A DNA stretch of 21,709 nt from Methylovulum sp. (GTDB taxonomy: Bacteria > Pseudomonadota > Gammaproteobacteria > Methylococcales > Methylomonadaceae), in the NCBI GenBank assembly GCA_004299465.1, contig SCST01000395.1:1-21709 (forward strand), read 5' to 3'. The position numbers and the translations under genes are program-made. Under the pieces are notes generated by a model that was given only the letters and a program-made list of their open reading frames with translations, was not told the origin of the DNA and searched no databases. Of the stretch, positions 15,277 to 21,709 are shown piece by piece (the first letter of the stretch is position 1; each line of letters begins with the position of its first letter).

Positions 15277-15600
15277 TTACTTGCCTTGTTTGAATTCGGG
15301 TTTTTCAGTGAGGTAAAAATTATTCAGAATCCCGATGGCCCGCATACGCTCATTTCCGAAGGCCGTGTCGTAGGTGCTGAAAAAAACGTAATCTTTTCGT
15401 ACCGTCTGTTGGGTCATTAAATTGGCGGCGAAACCACCCAGCAAAGAACCCAGCGCCCCTGCCACAGGATCTTTTTCTTTTCTCGTTTCTTCGGTGATCC
15501 GTTGGCTGATAAATTGATCGTAGTTGTCCAGCTTCGGATTGGTATACGCCAAAAGACCCAACAACGCGATCAGGATAAGGGTAATAGAAAACAGCTTCAT
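15277..15600 (-). CDS. Small membrane-anchored protein, DUF4359-like
   Basis: 107 residues with one N-terminal hydrophobic helix (MKLFSITLILIALLGLLAYTNP) followed by NYDQFISQRITEE, a pattern I associate with the DUF4359 family of unknown function. A central Gly/Ala-rich stretch (GALGSLLGGFAANLM) could be a second membrane-contacting segment. The C-terminal part (YVFFSTYDTAFGNERMRAIGILNNFYL) looks globular and repeats the DUF4359 ending. The start at 15600 is chosen for GAGG five bases upstream; the frame is open for another 80 codons upstream without protein-like content. It probably shares a transcript with the PP2C gene. Confidence 0.65.
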   Translation of the reverse strand: MKLFSITLILIALLGLLAYTNPKLDNYDQFISQRITEETRKEKDPVAGALGSLLGGFAANLMTQQTVRKDYVFFSTYDTAFGNERMRAIGILNNFYLTEKPEFKQGK

Positions 15601-15835
15601 GGGAACCTCGAATAGTTGTGGGTTTTTCTGGAGAAAAGCTAAAAATCCTTTGTGACTGCCTCTCGCATCTCGCGACCGCCAAACTGAAAAGCAGAGGATG
15701 GGTAACTCAAAATGCTGTTTATAAAACTCTACAATAGGGTACGCCATAACCGCAAGATATTCTCTGTCCAATGCTGTAGATGCTCTCAATTTGGGATTGC
15801 ATAGTCGAGGATAGCGTGCTTTCGCCTTACATGCT

Positions 15836-15866
15836 ATCATGCAGCATGAAATAATTAATGCATGAT
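15836..15866 (+). promoter_or_regulatory. Operator candidate for the AbrB-like/RelE-like module
   Basis: The inverted repeat ATCATGCA (15836-15843) and TGCATGAT (15859-15866) has a 15-base A/T-rich spacer and ends 13 bases before the antitoxin ATG. A -10-like TATCAT overlaps the left arm. Autoregulation by the antitoxin is the usual reason for such an arrangement. Confidence 0.45.
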
Positions 15867-15879
15867 GTCGGAGGTGAAC

Positions 15880-16134
15880 ATGCTTAAAATGGTCGGCAGT
15901 AGCGGTCAGCTCTCGTTAGGTAAAAAATACGCCGGCAAATACTTTGAAATCGAGCAGATGGAAGATGGCGCTCTGATATTGCGTCCGATGAAGGTGATTC
16001 CTGAATCGGAGGCATGGTTGCAAGAGCCGGAAATACAGAAGAAGTTGCGCCTGGCCAAAGAGTGGATGAAGGAAAACCAGCCAACGGAAACCGACCTTGA
16101 TGCGTTTCTGGAACAGGTGAAGGACCGGTTGTGA
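15880..16134 (+). CDS. Antitoxin of a type II module, AbrB-like
   Basis: An 84-residue protein. The N-terminal half (MVGSSGQLSLGKKYAGKYFEIEQMEDGALILRP) resembles an AbrB/SpoVT swapped-hairpin DNA-binding domain. The C-terminal half is helical and acidic (EAWLQEPEIQKKLRLAKEWM, then ETDLDAFLEQVKDRL), as expected for the part that wraps the toxin. The start at 15880 has GGAGG five bases upstream; ATG codons at 15862 and 15865 lack one. Its stop overlaps the toxin start by four bases (GTGA), the usual sign of a coupled toxin-antitoxin pair. The family name is my reading of the pattern. Confidence 0.7.
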   Translation: MLKMVGSSGQLSLGKKYAGKYFEIEQMEDGALILRPMKVIPESEAWLQEPEIQKKLRLAKEWMKENQPTETDLDAFLEQVKDRL

Positions 16135-16424
16135 GCCAGCGTGTTCGGCTCGATCTCAATGCGCCCACCTTTCAGGCCGATTTTGTCCGTCTGGAAACGG
16201 ACGATTTGAGGCAGACGGCCAAGTCTCTCAGGAAATTGCTCGGAATGACGTGGGATGCCGTCTATCGTGATCCAGGGTTGAAGTGGGAGGAAATCAGGTC
16301 TGCCAAAGGCACATACACGCTACGCATTTCGCAGAAGTGCCGGGCAATCGTCGTGCGCGAAGGGGATTTCATGCGTTTTCTGGCGATCCATGCTGATCAC
16401 GACGGGGCTTACGGTAAGAAGTGA
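16131..16424 (+). CDS. RelE/ParE-like toxin
   Basis: A 97-residue protein starting with GTG inside the antitoxin end. A helical first half (ETDDLRQTAKSLRKLLGMTWDAVYRDPG) is followed by strands LKWEEI, GTYTLRISQKCRAIVVREGDFMRFLAIHADHD. The YTLRIS...RAIVVREGDFMRFL...H.DHD arrangement is that of RelE-fold mRNA interferases, and Arg/His residues near the end could be catalytic. Neither partner has a named family I can assign with certainty. The order antitoxin-toxin and the GTGA overlap support function as a pair. Confidence 0.7.
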   Translation: MSQRVRLDLNAPTFQADFVRLETDDLRQTAKSLRKLLGMTWDAVYRDPGLKWEEIRSAKGTYTLRISQKCRAIVVREGDFMRFLAIHADHDGAYGKK

Positions 16425-16442
16425 CGGGGGGGCTGCGCCGGA

Positions 16443-16459
16443 CGGGATATGTTATCCCG
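16443..16459. terminator. Short hairpin between convergent toxin genes
   Basis: CGGGATA (16443-16449) and TATCCCG (16453-16459) form a perfect 7-bp stem with a 3-nt loop, between the ends of the RelE-like toxin and hicA. No T tract follows, so its role as a two-way terminator is a guess. Confidence 0.35.
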
Positions 16460-16497
16460 ACACGCTTCGCAGTATCTATCGCTCCGTGGCGGATTGA

Positions 16498-16716
16498 TTA
16501 TGCTTTTAAGAATTCTTCAGGGTTGATCATCGCCTGTTTCAAAATTGTTCGAAGCGTTCCTTCCTTGATGACTTTATGATTCGGAAGCGTCGCATAGCGT
16601 CCATCCTGATGTTTCCATACTTCATGACTGCCTTTGGCTTGCCGGTGGATAGAAAAACCCAAAGCAGCCAATTTCCGGGCAACTTCACGATAACTAAAGC
16701 CGCCTAAACGCCCCAT
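16498..16716 (-). CDS. hicA: HicA-type mRNA interferase toxin
   Basis: A 72-residue protein of the YcfA/HicA family with a dsRNA-binding-like fold. It shows the family pattern SYREVARKLAALGFSIHRQAKGSHEVWKH, with the catalytic His31 in GSHEVW, then the ALPNHKVIKEGTLRTILKQAMI-type ending (here TLPNHKVIKEGTLRTILKQA). It cleaves mRNA and is held by HicB. The ATG directly follows the hicB stop, so translation is coupled. The order hicB-hicA is the reverse of the classical E. coli locus. Confidence 0.9.
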   Translation of the reverse strand: MGRLGGFSYREVARKLAALGFSIHRQAKGSHEVWKHQDGRYATLPNHKVIKEGTLRTILKQAMINPEEFLKA

Positions 16717-16950
16717 TTAATAGTCAAGGATTAATGAATAACGCATTTTTTCAGGAACTTCCGGCAACAGCTGTTTTTTCTCGAACTGATCTGCCAAAAT
16801 AATCTCGGCAATATCTTTAGCAATGGCAATACTTTCGGAAACGGTCGCCCCTTCGGCAACCAAACCTTGAATGTCCGGGCTGGTCGCCACATAGTAAGTT
16901 TCGCCGTTATCACTATGTTTTTCTATATCGAGTTTGATGAGGTGTTCCAT
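16717..16950 (-). CDS. hicB: HicB-like antitoxin (DUF1902-like)
   Basis: A 77-residue partner of hicA. The segment GETYYVATSPDIQGLVAEGATVSESIAIAKDIAEIIL is the HicB/DUF1902 ferredoxin-like half-fold that neutralises HicA. After it come only about 25 residues (QFEKKQLLPEVPEKMRYSLILDY), with no helix-turn-helix or ribbon-helix-helix that I can see. The antitoxin therefore may not bind DNA by the usual C-terminal domain. It starts with ATG at 16950; the ribosome site is weak (AATAAG). Confidence 0.8.
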   Translation of the reverse strand: MEHLIKLDIEKHSDNGETYYVATSPDIQGLVAEGATVSESIAIAKDIAEIILADQFEKKQLLPEVPEKMRYSLILDY

Positions 16951-17057
16951 AAACTTATTTTTTCAATGTTGTGACTGGTCATTTTTCTATCCTGACTAAC
17001 CCTATAAGCGCCAAGCCAGGAATGAGCAGGGTAGCCCACGCGGAATTCGGCGCAATC

Positions 17058-17087
17058 GGTGGGCAAGCAAAAAGACGCTTGCCCACC
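17058..17087. repeat. GTGGGCAAGC palindromic repeat (REP-like)
   Basis: GGTGGGCAAGC (17058-17068) and its exact complement (17077-17087) form an 11-bp stem with an 8-nt loop. Further left, GGTAGCCCACGCGG (about 17029-17042) echoes the same GTAGGGTGGGC theme. It lies eight bases past the end of the lipase-like gene, so it may also end that transcript. Confidence 0.65.
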
Positions 17088-17095
17088 CTACCTGA

Positions 17096-20000
17096 CTATC
17101 GGGACTCTTTTAAAATTGCTGCCCATACGCCAGGATCGCTGGTTTCACAGGTGTGTGTTTCAATAGGGATGATATTATGTGTTACTGGTACTTCCTTATA
17201 TGTTCCACAGCCATTTCTAGCCATGATCGGAATCTTACTCGACCGAACTTTAAAGTTAATCGCTCCTTTAATGTTACGCAGATTTTGAGAGACTGCTGTT
17301 ACTAAGCCGTCACCATCTTGCCAACTGACTGGAGCTATACTCGTAAGAGAAGCTGTGCCTGTTCCTATAAGCGATAGATATGAAATATTAGGTTGAAGCG
17401 GATGAGCATTCAGGTCGTTCAACTGTTGAAGCGCTGTACTACCGGGAATGAGGTCTAGATTTCCAAAACTTACTGGATCAACTTTACAAATTATTGGAGT
17501 TTGTCCAAGGTAATCAATAATTATCTGTTCATGATAGAGCGAGCAGAAGTCCGCCCAATATGATCCCTGATGTGGCGTTCCTACTGTAATCAGCTTATCG
17601 ACATCATCCCGATACTGAATCATCTTTGGTGAACCCCATTCAATTGCTATTCCTTGCACGTATTCTCTTGCAGCAAGCCCTCCCATGCTGTGACCTACCA
17701 GGATGACCTTTGTTTTACCTGGGTTAGCATCCAAGACTGCTTTTATGATTGCAGACAATTCACCACCTTGCCTGTCAAGGGTTACCCACTGATTATCAGA
17801 GAAATTTAACGCGTAAAAGTCACCAGCACCGCCGTTACACGGGTAAAAGTTGGGTGAAGTTGGGCAGCTAATGCTAACCGCATTTGTGTCCCGATTGTAA
17901 GTAGGTATTCCGCCGAATGTCCAATGGCCACTCTTTATTAAATAGTGGCCAAACGACCCCCATGTGTTTTCAGCCGTTCCAGTTATCCCATGAATAAAGA
18001 TAATTGGGAACGGCCTTGCGCCAAGCACATTATCGTCATTTACGATAGCAACAGTTGCTTGGCTAATGTCCCCCAGCATGGCGCCTGTCGGATTGCTCAA
18101 CGTCACATTAAAGGTTTCGTTATTTTCTGCGACCGTGTCATCAATAATGGGGATAACAATGGTTTTGGTAGTAGTCTCTCCATCTGCCCAACTCAACGTT
18201 CCAGTCTTCGCAGTATAGTCCTTGCCCGCTTTGGCCGTGTCATTGGCAGTTGTATACTGCACGCTGGCCGAACCTTTTGATCCGCCCGTTCGCGTTACAG
18301 AGACAACGACATTTTCATTGTTTTCGATAATACTATATCCTGACGCATTGAATTGCAGGATGCCTGAAGAGGCTGGAATACCTTTGCCTTGTAATAATAG
18401 CGAGGCATGACCGCCGTTACTTGTTAACCCCACATTTCCTGTAAATGAACCCGTAGCTGTCGGGCTAAAATGCACGTTGATTGTTTGCGATTGCCCCGCT
18501 GACAAGCTGAAAGAGCAGCCGTTCGGCAGACTGAAAGGCGCGGCGGTATTGCATGTACCCGCCAGGGTTCCACTGCCGGTATTTTGAATTGTAAAGCTAC
18601 GATCAGCCGAGTTACCCACGGCAACGCTGCCGAAACTCAGTGATGTGGGAGTAACGCTGATTGCTGGAGCCGTCGCCCCTGTCCCAGTTACCGGCAGTGA
18701 GGCGTTGCCGCCATTGGACGTAACGCTTAGATTATCCGAGAAAGAACCCGCCGTTGTTGGGCTGAAGCGTACCACGACTGCCTGGCTTGCTCCTGCGGCT
18801 AGACTAAAAGAACCGCCGGATACGATGCTGAATGGCGCAGAGGTCGAAGCCGTTCCTTTCAATTTGCCTTTGCCGGTGTTATTAATCCTAAATTCCATAT
18901 CCTTCGTACTTCCGACTGTGACGATGCCGAAATCCTTTGATGTAGGCGGCGTTATGGAGAGTACTGGGAAAGACAGAAAATTTGCAGAATTAGCTTTTTC
19001 CGTATGTCTTCCGTCACCATACTCGGCCACTGGCCAAGCGGAGATTGAATAATTTAACTGCGTGTCAAGCAAATATAGATTAGCGTCCATATCGGAAAGG
19101 AAGATACGACCGCCCCGTGTTAGGGCAGCGCCGACTGCCAAATCAGCATCAGCTGCGAAAGACCACGCAATGCTCCCATCAGCACTGTTAAGCTGGTATA
19201 GAACGTTGTTCCCTCGAGCGTACACATGTCCGGTATTGTCAACAAAATCCATCTTAGCCCATGTTGCACCCGGCAGAGTGCGTCTCCAGCGTTCTGATCC
19301 AGTCGAATTTAAGGACACTACATCGGCACCAAGACGGCTCGATGCGTAAATATTTCTCGCCTTATCGGTGACAGGACGCTCCAGATTGCCTGCTTGCCAT
19401 AAATCGTTTCCGTTGTTATCCCACACTAATAGATCACCAGTAGCAGCATACTGAAGAAGGGTAGTGTCCTCGGAGAACATTCCCGTAATGATTGGGCCAT
19501 CTTGTGCTGGACTCAGAAAGCCTCGCTCCCACCGAAACACTCCGCCACTTGTAATTGATTGTATGAGAGTATTTCCTCCTGCTCCGCTATGAGTGCCGTA
19601 GTAAATGTTGTTCGAGGAATCAATGGCAATACCTTTGGCTCCGATATAATAGCCGCCGTCTATATTCCAGTTATCGATGCCGGAATTCATATCGACTGAA
19701 CATAATGCCGAAGACCCAAAATATACGCTGTTTAAAGCATCATTCAATGCTGGTGTTTGACGTGGGTGAGGGCCGCAGTCGTGATGCGTCCATGCGATAG
19801 TGCCATTACTGGCATTAAATGCCACTAGCCTACCGTTGCCACACTGATTCCAATCGCCAACACCGTAAAGTAATCCATTGACTCCCACAGAAACTTCCGA
19901 CCCGAATGCTGTGCATCCAGATGGAATTATGGGGCCCCAAGCTACCGAACCATCTGTCGCATTAAACGCAGCCACGCCGTGAAGGCCAGACGTTGTAAAA

Positions 20001-21139
20001 GCCGAGGCATAAAAACGACCATCAGTACCCAAGCTCGGTGTATGTGTAATTGTGAGCGTACTGGACTTTTTCCAGGCAAGTGCGGGTGTTGAATCGGCAA
20101 GCCTTGAGGCATGTACTAATCGAACAGCCAAACTGCTGTCCCGACTGCTGCCATAGACGTCACCATAGCTAAAGGCGACACTCCACGCGTGACTGGTATC
20201 GCCAACGTAAGGCGAAGAAGACCAAAAATCATTGCTAGGCGTATTGGGAAACTGAGTCGTGTTAATTGTTGGATTAACCGCGTTATATTTTACGATGCTG
20301 GCTAATTCATTGGCATTGGGTGCGTGCCAATCGTTGTGACCTGCAAATGTGCTGTTTAAGGCAATAGCTTGGTCGTAAGTGTAAGTGCTGGCTGTGCCTG
20401 AACACGTCAAGCCCGTCCATGTTTGCCCGACAGAACAACGTTGCCACACTAATCCTGTGCGTTTATGAGTGACCGTACCATCTTTGTTATCAGTAAAGTC
20501 ACTGTTAGGGGTAGAAACGCCAATACCCAACGACTGACTGGCGCGGACTAAACGCACCGAGAAACTGTCCCAGCGGAAGTTGTTGATGATGGTGCCATCA
20601 TAAAAATAGGCAGTCCACGTCTCTTTGGTTGTCTCCACCAAAGGCGAAGACGACCAAAACACAGAATTTCCATTAGTAGGTATATTTATATTAGGGAACA
20701 TTGCCGTGTTAATCGCAGGATTAATGTTCTCCCTCTCCACGATAGTCTGTAATTCGGCGATATTCGGTAATCGCCAATCGCCGTGACCGGCAAAGTTGCT
20801 TTTTAAGACTATCGCTGTATCGTAAGTGTAAGTGCTTGCTGTGCCTGAACAGGCCGATCCAGCCCACGTTTGCCCCATACTACAGCGCATCCACGTCAGC
20901 CCCGTGGTTTTATGCGTCACCGTGCCGTCTTTGTTATCAATAAAATCGCTGGTCGGCGTGGTCGGTGTAGCAACGGCAGGTTGCAAGCAGCAGAATAGTG
21001 TCATGAGCAAAAGAATCCATCGCAAAAAAACGAGTGATTTAAGTCTGTTGTTTGCCTCTTGCGTGACAGACGAGGCATCACTATTGACCCAGTGCCAACG
21101 CACAAAACAGGGTTGTTTGTTGTTAAAAACGTTATCCAT
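17096..21139 (-). CDS. Secreted multidomain lipase-like protein (DUF1566 x2, PQQ-like propeller, Ig-like x2, Calx-beta, alpha/beta hydrolase)
   Basis: 1347 residues. The N-terminus has 33 polar residues, then a hydrophobic signal (LVFLRWILLLMTLFCCLQPAVA, cut near residue 57). Two DUF1566 domains follow (about 62-200 and 210-345), each with DNKDGTVTH.TGL.W, a Cys pair and FWSSSP. Residues about 350-700 look like a PQQ-type beta-propeller (repeated AFNA.DGSVAW, FNASNGTIAW, LNSADGSIAW). Two choice-of-anchor D (HYDIN/ASPM) domains span about 727-820 and 827-920, and a Calx-beta domain 925-1037 (DYTAKTGTLSWADGE). The C-terminus is an alpha/beta hydrolase: oxyanion HG (1050-1051), nucleophile Ser1151 in GHSMG, GTPHQG (1187-1192), Asp1276/1278 in DGDGLV, and His1321 or His1329. 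ATG 21139 has AAGGA eight bases upstream. Substrate and location (secreted or surface) are inferred. Confidence 0.9.
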   Translation of the reverse strand: MDNVFNNKQPCFVRWHWVNSDASSVTQEANNRLKSLVFLRWILLLMTLFCCLQPAVATPTTPTSDFIDNKDGTVTHKTTGLTWMRCSMGQTWAGSACSGTASTYTYDTAIVLKSNFAGHGDWRLPNIAELQTIVERENINPAINTAMFPNINIPTNGNSVFWSSSPLVETTKETWTAYFYDGTIINNFRWDSFSVRLVRASQSLGIGVSTPNSDFTDNKDGTVTHKRTGLVWQRCSVGQTWTGLTCSGTASTYTYDQAIALNSTFAGHNDWHAPNANELASIVKYNAVNPTINTTQFPNTPSNDFWSSSPYVGDTSHAWSVAFSYGDVYGSSRDSSLAVRLVHASRLADSTPALAWKKSSTLTITHTPSLGTDGRFYASAFTTSGLHGVAAFNATDGSVAWGPIIPSGCTAFGSEVSVGVNGLLYGVGDWNQCGNGRLVAFNASNGTIAWTHHDCGPHPRQTPALNDALNSVYFGSSALCSVDMNSGIDNWNIDGGYYIGAKGIAIDSSNNIYYGTHSGAGGNTLIQSITSGGVFRWERGFLSPAQDGPIITGMFSEDTTLLQYAATGDLLVWDNNGNDLWQAGNLERPVTDKARNIYASSRLGADVVSLNSTGSERWRRTLPGATWAKMDFVDNTGHVYARGNNVLYQLNSADGSIAWSFAADADLAVGAALTRGGRIFLSDMDANLYLLDTQLNYSISAWPVAEYGDGRHTEKANSANFLSFPVLSITPPTSKDFGIVTVGSTKDMEFRINNTGKGKLKGTASTSAPFSIVSGGSFSLAAGASQAVVVRFSPTTAGSFSDNLSVTSNGGNASLPVTGTGATAPAISVTPTSLSFGSVAVGNSADRSFTIQNTGSGTLAGTCNTAAPFSLPNGCSFSLSAGQSQTINVHFSPTATGSFTGNVGLTSNGGHASLLLQGKGIPASSGILQFNASGYSIIENNENVVVSVTRTGGSKGSASVQYTTANDTAKAGKDYTAKTGTLSWADGETTTKTIVIPIIDDTVAENNETFNVTLSNPTGAMLGDISQATVAIVNDDNVLGARPFPIIFIHGITGTAENTWGSFGHYLIKSGHWTFGGIPTYNRDTNAVSISCPTSPNFYPCNGGAGDFYALNFSDNQWVTLDRQGGELSAIIKAVLDANPGKTKVILVGHSMGGLAAREYVQGIAIEWGSPKMIQYRDDVDKLITVGTPHQGSYWADFCSLYHEQIIIDYLGQTPIICKVDPVSFGNLDLIPGSTALQQLNDLNAHPLQPNISYLSLIGTGTASLTSIAPVSWQDGDGLVTAVSQNLRNIKGAINFKVRSSKIPIMARNGCGTYKEVPVTHNIIPIETHTCETSDPGVWAAILKESR
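20374..20404 (-). repeat. DNA-level repeat copy B in the DUF1566 pair
   Basis: 31 bases matching 20821-20851 at 30 positions, 447 bases (149 codons) apart and in the same reading phase. They encode the conserved CSGTASTYTYD segment of the second DUF1566 domain. This points to domain duplication within the gene. Confidence 0.8.
20821..20851 (-). repeat. DNA-level repeat copy A in the DUF1566 pair
   Basis: Partner of 20374-20404; encodes CSGTASTYTYD of the first DUF1566 domain. One base differs between the copies. Confidence 0.8.
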
Positions 21140-21168
21140 GATTACATTCCTTCCTGTTCTGACTGTTT

Positions 21169-21531
21169 TTAACGGCATTTCTGGACATCTTTCCGGCGGG
21201 AAGCGGCAATGCCCGTCCCGAAGACTTGTTTTTTTTCGTGTTGGCCGACTCGGATTGATGCAGCGACAGCACCGCCTCGTGTCAGAAATAGACCATAACC
21301 CTGACCGCGCGACAGGAACTGCGCCGTTTTATCGGTTTGCCCCTGATTAGCCTCGAAGCTTAAGGGAAGCTTGCCGTAGGTTTCGACCAGCCTGGCCTGC
21401 GCTGCTGCATCAGGTTTCGCCAGGGGATCAGGATTGACTGTGGCCGCTGCTGTGTTGCAAAACACCATAAGAGTTATCAATCCTAACGCCCACGCCAGCA
21501 AGGAAGCCTTTTTGCGTTGTTGTTTGTTCAT
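21169..21531 (-). pseudogene. Truncated N-terminal fragment of a secreted SBBP-type repeat protein
   Basis: 120 residues. A good signal peptide (KKASLLAWALGLITLMVFCNTAAA) is followed by ARLVETYGKLPLSFEANQGQTDKTAQFLSRGQGYGLFLT, which I recognise as the start of large secreted proteins with SBBP repeats (DUF7948-type region). In those proteins the chain continues for hundreds of residues. Here similarity stops at about residue 85, and the frame ends 35 codons later in low-complexity basic sequence after a run of eight A (about 21229-21236). The lipase-like gene starts only 29 bases on. It has a normal start (AGGA seven bases upstream), so it may still be translated. A deletion joining this start to other DNA is the simplest reading; a short functional protein cannot be excluded. 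Confidence 0.65.
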
Positions 21532-21546
21532 GGTTTTATCCTATCG

Positions 21547-21708
21547 CTATGTGAAGCGACTGTTATCGCCGCCTAAATAATAAAGCCGAACTGCAAGCAA
21601 CCAGCGCACTAGAATAAGCTGGAAAACACTTTTTCCTTCGCTGCGAGACAGGAAGTCGAGTAGTCCCCAGAAGCGATAGGGCTGGGCGTTTTCACGAAGC
21701 GCTTTTTG
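21547..21708 (-). CDS. C-terminal end of an unrecognised protein (partial, runs off right edge)
   Basis: The frame is open from the window edge to a TAG at 21547-21549, giving 53 residues. The sequence is rich in aromatic and basic residues: YRFWGLLDFLSR, then a hydrophobic amphipathic stretch VFQLILVRWLLAVRLYYL ending in GGDNSRFT. It could be a membrane-associated or helical C-terminus. I do not recognise the family. The stop lies 15 bases before the start of the truncated SBBP-type gene, and both are on the minus strand, so they could share a transcript. Confidence 0.35.
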   Translation of the reverse strand, partial: QKALRENAQPYRFWGLLDFLSRSEGKSVFQLILVRWLLAVRLYYLGGDNSRFT

Positions 21709-21709
21709 C

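Noticed and set aside
15601..15840. 80-codon upward extension of the DUF4359-like protein
   Set aside because: The extension has no clear domain and would place many Arg/Cys residues before the signal helix; the ATG at 15600 has a good ribosome site.
17096..21139. Lipoprotein signal (lipobox) in the lipase-like protein because of the Cys pair LFCC
   Set aside because: The residues before the Cys (TLF) do not fit the lipobox; AVA|TP a few residues later is a normal signal peptidase I site.

Overview
The window looks like the chromosome of a free-living, respiring gammaproteobacterium of moderate GC. Two core blocks have gammaproteobacterial gene order: petABC followed by sspAB, and mlaFED(-)B-murA-hisGDC with a short-form hisG. 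Together with the cytochrome c4 and the large secreted repeat proteins, this resembles Methylococcales-type genomes (for example Methylobacter or Methylomonas relatives). That placement is an inference: no methane-oxidation gene is in the window.

Layout, left to right. (1) 1-1177, minus: a secreted beta-helix repeat protein that runs off the left edge. (2) 1416-3646: a diheme cytochrome c4 (minus), a divergent Nudix hydrolase (plus), then sspA-sspB (minus) facing the Nudix gene across a hairpin terminator. (3) 3958-6708, minus: petABC, the complete cytochrome bc1 complex. (4) 6919-7046: a 128-bp palindromic repeat between petA and hisC. (5) 7117-14059, minus: one long run read as mlaF-mlaE-mlaD-mlaB-murA-hisG-hisD-hisC, combining retrograde phospholipid transport, the first committed step of peptidoglycan synthesis, and histidine biosynthesis. 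The usual mlaC and ibaG/bolA genes are absent. (6) 14245-14383: a 139-bp miniature transposable element with 13-bp terminal inverted repeats and an 11-bp target duplication. (7) 14503-15600, minus: a PP2C-type phosphatase and a small DUF4359-like membrane protein. (8) 15880-16950: two convergent toxin-antitoxin modules, AbrB-like/RelE-like (plus) and HicBA (minus). (9) 17058-21709, minus: an accessory region with a 1347-residue secreted multidomain lipase-like protein, a truncated secreted 'SBBP-type' N-terminal fragment, and the end of an unrecognised gene at the right edge.

The core genes serve respiration (quinol to bc1 to cytochrome c4), stress and proteolysis control (SspA/SspB), envelope maintenance (Mla, MurA) and histidine synthesis. 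The accessory part, from about 14.2 kb onward, carries mobile-element traces, toxin-antitoxin modules and a mosaic surface protein. The most unusual object is that protein: two DUF1566 domains, a PQQ-like propeller, two HYDIN/ASPM-type Ig-like domains, one Calx-beta domain and a C-terminal alpha/beta-hydrolase lipase domain in one chain.
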